From NCBI GenBank assembly GCA_963693315.1, contig OY856187.1, positions 114,034,437 to 114,098,436 of the forward strand: a DNA stretch of 64,000 bases. The letters run 5' to 3'. The notes below the pieces were generated by a model. It saw nothing but the letters and a program-made list of their open reading frames with translations, was not told where the DNA came from and did no database searches. Origin of the DNA: Diogma glabrata. Lineage: Eukaryota; Arthropoda; Insecta; Diptera; Cylindrotomidae. Below are positions 58,878-64,000 of the stretch, piece after piece; the stretch's first letter is position 1, and each line of letters starts with the position of its first letter. Position numbers and translations under genes: made by a program.

Positions 58878-61720
58878 AGTCTGGGAGCCCGCCGACATAA
58901 ACAGCAACTCATAAATACTCTTCTATAATTTTTTGTGTGGCTTAATTACGCCTAGTCTACCACTTTTTTTTCTCTATCATAATTTTCTTAGCCGCGGCTT
59001 TTTCTCTCCAGTAATTTTTAAACTTGTCAATATCGCATTAAGCTAAAAATTTATAGATACTCTATTTTTAAAAAACTTAATACCAAGAGAAATTCATGAA
59101 TCGCGAGAGAAAAAACTTGTCCGACAAAAATTTCGATACGTTAAGGGTATCTACCGAGTGAAACATGTAATAATAACAATTTCGAAAAATTTATGGATAA
59201 CCACCTGATTTTTATGAAAAATGCTTCAAAAAGGTAAGTAAAATCACGTCCTTACATCGTCCGACAAGACAGATTTGCCAATTTTCCAGTCCGACAAGCG
59301 GATATTGACATTTTCACGGTGACCTAAAATTTATTCATAACAATTTCCGCTTTCGATTTTTTGCTGTTAAATGAAGCTTACAACGAGGTGAACAAGTTGT
59401 CCGACAGTAAAATATTACCATTTCCATAAAAATCGAACAAATTGTTATTTTTCAATTGAAAATCCGCGAAGGTTTACAGTATTTGCGTTTGTGAGCGTAA
59501 ATACAGCATACTTCCACATAACCAGCTGCTTTTTACAGGATTACTAAAAAAAGTATATAGAATCCAATTGTTTAATTGTCGGACACGATATATTCTCCGA
59601 TTTTCTAGTCCGACGCATGGAAATTATAGATTTTATGAAGCTTCAAATTTTTTGATGAAATTCTTTTTTGATGTTTTTAATTTATATTTTATAATTGCTA
59701 TTAAGGATGTATATTACATTTATGAAATCAAAGATTTACATCGGATTCTAAAATATATTACAGAATAAACGTTCTTGCATCGATTGGAATCAAAAATTTA
59801 GATCTCACCGACAATTTTCGCGAAATAATCAATTTTAAAGTTATCATTCACTCTATGTTATATTCGACGGAAGTATCCAAATTTGATAGAAAAATTAAAA
59901 ATTCAGAATGTTCTTGCAAAAACATCCGAAAAAAAAACTTACGTTCAGTTTCTCTGTGCGATCTATGATTTTTTGAGCCAAAAAAACAGCATGGTACAAA
60001 TGGATCTTGATCGAGAGTGAGTGAAATAATAATTATTTTCATGGCATGTTTTTAGAATTATCGAAGAGTTCGTTTGCAAATTATATTCTTTGAAAAGCAA
60101 AGATGTAAATCTAAATCTAGGACGACTCGAACTCTTCGAGAAGGCATTCAGAAATAAAAATCATGATCATAAAATAATTAAGAGTAAATTGAAAGGATTA
60201 GATACTTCTAGTATGCCATTATCAAAAGAGGAATTGCTGCAACAAATTAAGCGAACCATCTACATATCCAGCGTTTGGTGTAATGCACATATGAGATGCC
60301 CCACCAATCTCGAACCTGAAAACTGTGGATGGACGTTGGTTAACAATAAGTATCATTATTATTGGTTTGATGGGCCCCAAAGTCCTTCGTTTGAAGATAT
60401 ATCTTCAAACTTAATAGGTATGAAAATTATAAATTTCAGTAAGCCCTTATTGATCAATCTGTTCATTTTTACCCCACAGTTTTCCATAGATTTTCACATT
60501 TTTTCATAATTTTTCAGCTTTTAATGTTCATTTTCGTTCAACAGTTTTTCATAGTTCCTCACAGATTTTCTCAATTTTTTAAAAATTCATTTCTTATCGA
60601 GAAAATTACCTCAAAAAATCACCTTTTTAATTTTTAAATTAAAAAATAGGGTAGGAAAGGGTGGTTTTTTGTTGACCAGATTCTGAAAGTTGAAAATACC
60701 CTCCTATGGATTATTAAATATTTCCAAGCATCAGTAACAAAGTTGTTGTGCTTAAAGTTAACGGACAAAAACGGATAGATTTGGTCGATAAGAGTTAATA
60801 TGCGTTTCACTATTTAATGTTTCATTTACTATAGCTTTTAAAAATCAATAATTTTCCAGATTTCAATGATGATAACGAGGATGATGAGGCAAATGATAAC
60901 AATAGCACAGATGAAGAAAGTTGAACTTTTTTTGATAACTCTGATGAAGAGTAAAAAAAATTTTTTACGTTTCTTCATATATATATTTTTTTATTTATTT
61001 AATGAAATTGTTAATAAAAGTTCCTATTATGAGTTTAATACATGTTATTAACTATTCACATTCCTTACCATTCATTTATTATTGTAATTAATGAAACTAA
61101 AATTATTTATGAACTTGGAAAAAATAAAGTATTGAAATGATGTTGCCGATCGATGTTTTTTTGTCGGACTATTGATTTGGCACGAAATATTTGTCCGCCA
61201 CTTGTACTACAGGGTAAGTTCTGCTCTATAATATGTTAATTTCTTTTTGTCCGACGGTTATGAATAAATTTTAGGTCGCCGTGAAAATGTCAATGTCCGC
61301 TTGTCGGACTGGAAAATTGGCAAATCTGTCTTGTCGGACGATGTAAGGACGTGATTTTACTTACCTTTTCGAAGCATTTTTCATAAAAATCAGGTGGTTA
61401 TCCATAAATTTTTCGAAATTGTTATTATTACATGTTTCACTCGGTAGACGCCCTTAGCGTACCGAATTTTTTGTCGGACAAGTTTTTTCTCTCGCGATTC
61501 ATGAATTTCTCTTGGTATTAAGTTTTTCAAAAATAGAGTATCTAAAAATTTTTAGCTTAATACGATATTGACAAGTTTAAAAATTACTGGAGAGAAAAAG
61601 CCGCGGCTAAGAAAATTATGATAGAGAAAAAAAAGTGGTAGACTAGGCGTAATTAAGCCACACAAAAAATTATAGAAGAGTATTTATGAGTTGCTGTTTA
61701 TGTCGGCGGGCTCCCGGACT
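58878..61720 (+). mobile_element. Long-TIR element with GTCCGACA motifs, family Q copy 2 (gene-bearing)
   Basis: The left end AGTCTGGGAGCCCGCCGAC and right end GTCGGCGGGCTCCCGGACT are inverted. The arms 58,878-59,341 and 61,259-61,720 match almost throughout (about 463 bp). TTGTCCGACA-type words recur in both arms and just inside (for example 59,118, 59,259, 59,398, 61,167, 61,246, 61,483). No convincing target duplication is seen. The interior holds a spliced gene on the plus strand. It is related to the 9.5 kb element by end sequence and motif. The superfamily is unrecognised. Confidence 0.85.
60056..60926 (+). CDS. Spliced gene of the family Q element (partial)
   Basis: An acceptor (TTTTTAG, ending 60,055) opens a frame reading IIEEFVCKLYSLKSKDVN and then LELFEKAFRNKNHDHK. 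It continues with MPLSKEELLQQIKRTIYISS, VWCNAHMRCPT and ENCGWTLVNNKYHYYWFDGP before a donor at 60,416 (ATAG|GTATGA). The intron ends TTTTCCAG at 60,860. Exon 2 restores the frame as DFNDDNEDDEANDNNSTDEE, ending in TGA at 60,924-60,926; the codons beyond it continue acidic, so the stop may be recent. The GW-x(n)-WF-x-GP core and acidic tail resemble the C-terminus of uncharacterised proteins encoded by animal DNA transposons. The catalytic part would lie upstream and is not visible, so the element is probably deleted. Function unknown. Confidence 0.6.
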
Positions 61721-63530
61721 AGAACGTATGTTTTTAAACTTGTTCTAAAAAAAAAAAATAAAGTAATATCAACCGCATTCCGAAGTTAGTAGAATTATTC
61801 AAATAAAGATGAAACACTTTCAAGCAATTTTACGGTGCTTGGGAAAACTATAGTTAAACTTTTGATCTGATAAAAGTCCGAGGTTGATTTCAATATATAA
61901 AGTGTTTCATACAATATCATTAGTTGAATAAAGCTAATAACTTTGGCGTTATATCATAAATTTTTTGTTTAAAAACAGGAGTATTTGAAATTGGTTGAAC
62001 TACATTTAATCTGCACATAAACATAACGTACAGTTGTCTCAAATACACCGCACCACTACAGCTGTTACATCAATTTGAGGAATCGATTTACCATACTCAT
62101 TTTCCTGACGAAGTGAAAAGAACCTCATTTCGATTGTAAATTAAGCAAAGGTTGTACTTCTTTTATATTTTTTCATGTGCATATATCACAAACCCAATTA
62201 GAAATCCAACACAAAATTTAAACTATTTTTATCTCTTTAAATTATTAAATTTACTGGCGTTTAAATTTTATTATCAACATACTTATCAATTCAAAATATT
62301 ACCAATAAATTCAAATAAAGATAAAATACAATTTGTGTATTACCCAGTACGGATGATATGTTTTTTATTTGCTAATAATGCAATAATATTAATTTTCCCG
62401 CTATTTATTTTCTTAATTTTAAAAATATGTGTAAAAGACTTCAAAAAAATTCTTGTCATTTTGGAACCCGAAACCAAACCCTAAAAAAGCTGTTAATTTG
62501 CTAATGTTCCCCGCTCATCGTGATAACTCGTATAGAGATACTTGGAAGATAGTGATTTTAATTATAATTTTATAGATGAACTTTCTTTACTTTAGTCTTT
62601 CAAGGATTATAGAAGTAAAGAAATCCTCTACTAACTAGATTTTTAACATCAAGATCTTAATTGTAACTAATTTCTCTGACTGGATTACCATTTAATACTC
62701 AATTTGGTTTGTAATCTTTTATTGTTTCTAGAACCAGTTCTGGAATTTTTTCATGCAATTTATGTGGGTTTATAAATGTTTCCAATATTGACTGCATCGG
62801 CAACTTTATTGTTGAAATTTTGCGACAGAAGCTTACTTTAGTTGTTCTCAGCTTTTTCCAGTTGCATACGTTATGCAACGGTCTTAGCATGACGTGATAG
62901 AGATGTCATTGGTGAGATGTAGGTAACTCAAGTAAAGGTTAAATAAAAATTATCCTTTCGGCATTCTAATATCTGGAATAAAACAAAAATGGTCTCGTGA
63001 TACATTCATTGTTTTCGGCAGATAATGAGCGGCTGTGATTGTTATTATAATTGTCTCTTTTGGCTCAATTCATCACTTATACAATGGTTGTATTGTGTAT
63101 TATTCAGAAGTTATGTTGTATTAACTCTCAGTTCACTAACTCGGGCGCATAGCTATATTTTAATTTTGGTTTGAAAGTCCTTACAAATTACAATCTTTTT
63201 CAAAATTTCATACTTTCAGCATTTGCGCAATTTTATTTTTTTGAATTTGGTTTTTAAAATTTCTTCAATTTATTTATATCAAAAAAATTTTTGTTTTCAC
63301 CTACATATTAAAGTGTTTCTTTATTACTGTCATTTGCGACCTTAAAGTGTCATTTTTAAGCCATATATTTTGTTGTCATAGTTACGTCCAAATAAGAAAA
63401 GAAAAGAACATTTGTATTTGTTTAAATTCTATAAAAATAGAAATTTTTATCAAAGCAACCTTACAAATAAAAATTTCATAATCCAATTAAAATACTTATT
63501 TGTTATTTTTTGTTGTCATAGTTATACCAT
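61721..63530. other. AT-rich stretch, no gene supported
   Basis: Plus 62,152-62,484 is a hydrophobic Phe/Ile/Leu-rich frame, expected by chance from A/T runs. Minus 62,890-62,699 has no motif. Confidence 0.4.
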
Positions 63531-63549
63531 TTCCCAAGCAGGGTTCGCC

Positions 63550-63960
63550 AGGCTTTGAAATACGGCCAAGCACTGACCCATTACCCATTAGTTAACAATA
63601 CTTGGTTATTGTTATTGGACCAGCACAAGAATCATTCACCGGCCGATTTATGGTTTACAGAAAATAGCCAGTATATAGTTACCTTTGAATGGCCAAGCAC
63701 TGGCCCATGAATGGTAAACTTTATATGTGTTATTATGGTTTTCCATATTATTCACTGTTTGTGTGCTTTTGTCACTTTTACTTGGCTATTGTTATTGGGC
63801 CATTACTGGAACCATGATCCGGCCGATCTACGGTTTATCGAAAATGGCCAGTACAGTTTACTTTAAATGGCCATGCAATGGCCCATTAATGGTTAACATT
63901 AAATGGCTATTGTTATTGGGCCAGTACTCCAACCAAGAATTAAAATTCAGTAGAGTAATA
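63550..63960 (+). repeat. GGCCA-CACTGGCCCAT repeat, about 2.5 units
   Basis: Landmarks GGCCAAGCACTG and TTGTTATTGGGCCA recur at intervals of about 130-180 bp. Unit-internal GGCCGATTTATGGTTTA and GGCCGATCTACGGTTTA also match. It resembles the repeat at 37.34-37.9 kb and runs to near the right edge. Confidence 0.75.
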
Positions 63961-64000
63961 TCCATATTAAAAATACATATTTAAAAAATTTTCACATATA

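Noticed and set aside
62152..62484. 110-codon hydrophobic ORF, possible membrane protein
   Set aside because: Phe/Ile/Leu/Tyr content is what A/T runs give by chance; no start context or homologous pattern.

Overview
This window is eukaryotic, very AT-rich, and almost entirely transposable-element (TE) debris. There is no operon structure, no intact host gene and no bacterial-type signal. The mix suggests an animal, most likely an arthropod, but the window gives no diagnostic host gene, so this is inference. It contains PIF/Harbinger, several hAT, Tc1/mariner, Penelope-like (PLE), Ty3/gypsy and non-LTR (LINE) remnants, plus foldback elements. Nearly every coding feature is a broken mobile-element gene.

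Layout. 1-960: an inverted copy of a dispersed repeat (family R). 2.4-4.5 kb: a decayed Harbinger transposase and its accessory gene. 5.08-8.6 kb: a DNA element (family E) with TIR core CTTCGGTCTG, filled with degenerate tandem repeats and carrying a 1.3 kb foldback insertion. 9.53-11.57 kb: a long-TIR element with repeated GTCCGACA-type motifs (family Q, copy 1). 11.63-11.86 kb: a hairpin with tRNA-like arms. 12.9-17.6 kb: a decayed Ty3/gypsy element split by two PLE copies in inverted orientation, each with a hammerhead-ribozyme-like core. 18.1-24.7 kb: a second Harbinger, interrupted by a 5'-truncated LINE, itself interrupted by a second family E copy, giving three nested layers. 25.1-26.4 kb: a roughly 285 bp satellite.

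27.06-31.69 kb: family R in tandem units, split by a hAT with a perfect 8 bp target duplication. 31.7-35.3 kb: no recognisable TE. 35.5-36.3 kb: a second LTR-retrotransposon relic (primer-binding site and integrase). 36.6-40.5 kb: repeats, including a hAT-type insertion with a foldback element inside. 40.94-46.15 kb: a 5.2 kb TTF-finger hAT with an 8 bp target duplication, carrying a Tc1-type MITE, a PLE nuclease fragment and a 12-unit, 77 bp minisatellite with dimeric higher-order structure. 46.39-46.61 kb: a near-perfect hairpin MITE with TTA duplication. 47.25-47.34 kb: a possible host exon, followed immediately by a Tc1 remnant. 50.3-55.9 kb: more foldback and microsatellite material. 58.88-61.72 kb: family Q copy 2, with 464 bp TIRs and a spliced gene ending in an acidic tail. 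63.5 kb to the end: a further short-unit repeat.

The genes do not form a pathway. What can be read is a history of insertion, nesting and decay. The strongest candidates for something undescribed are the two GTCCGACA long-TIR elements with their spliced gene, the PLE palindrome with its ribozyme-like core, and the higher-order minisatellite inside a hAT terminus.
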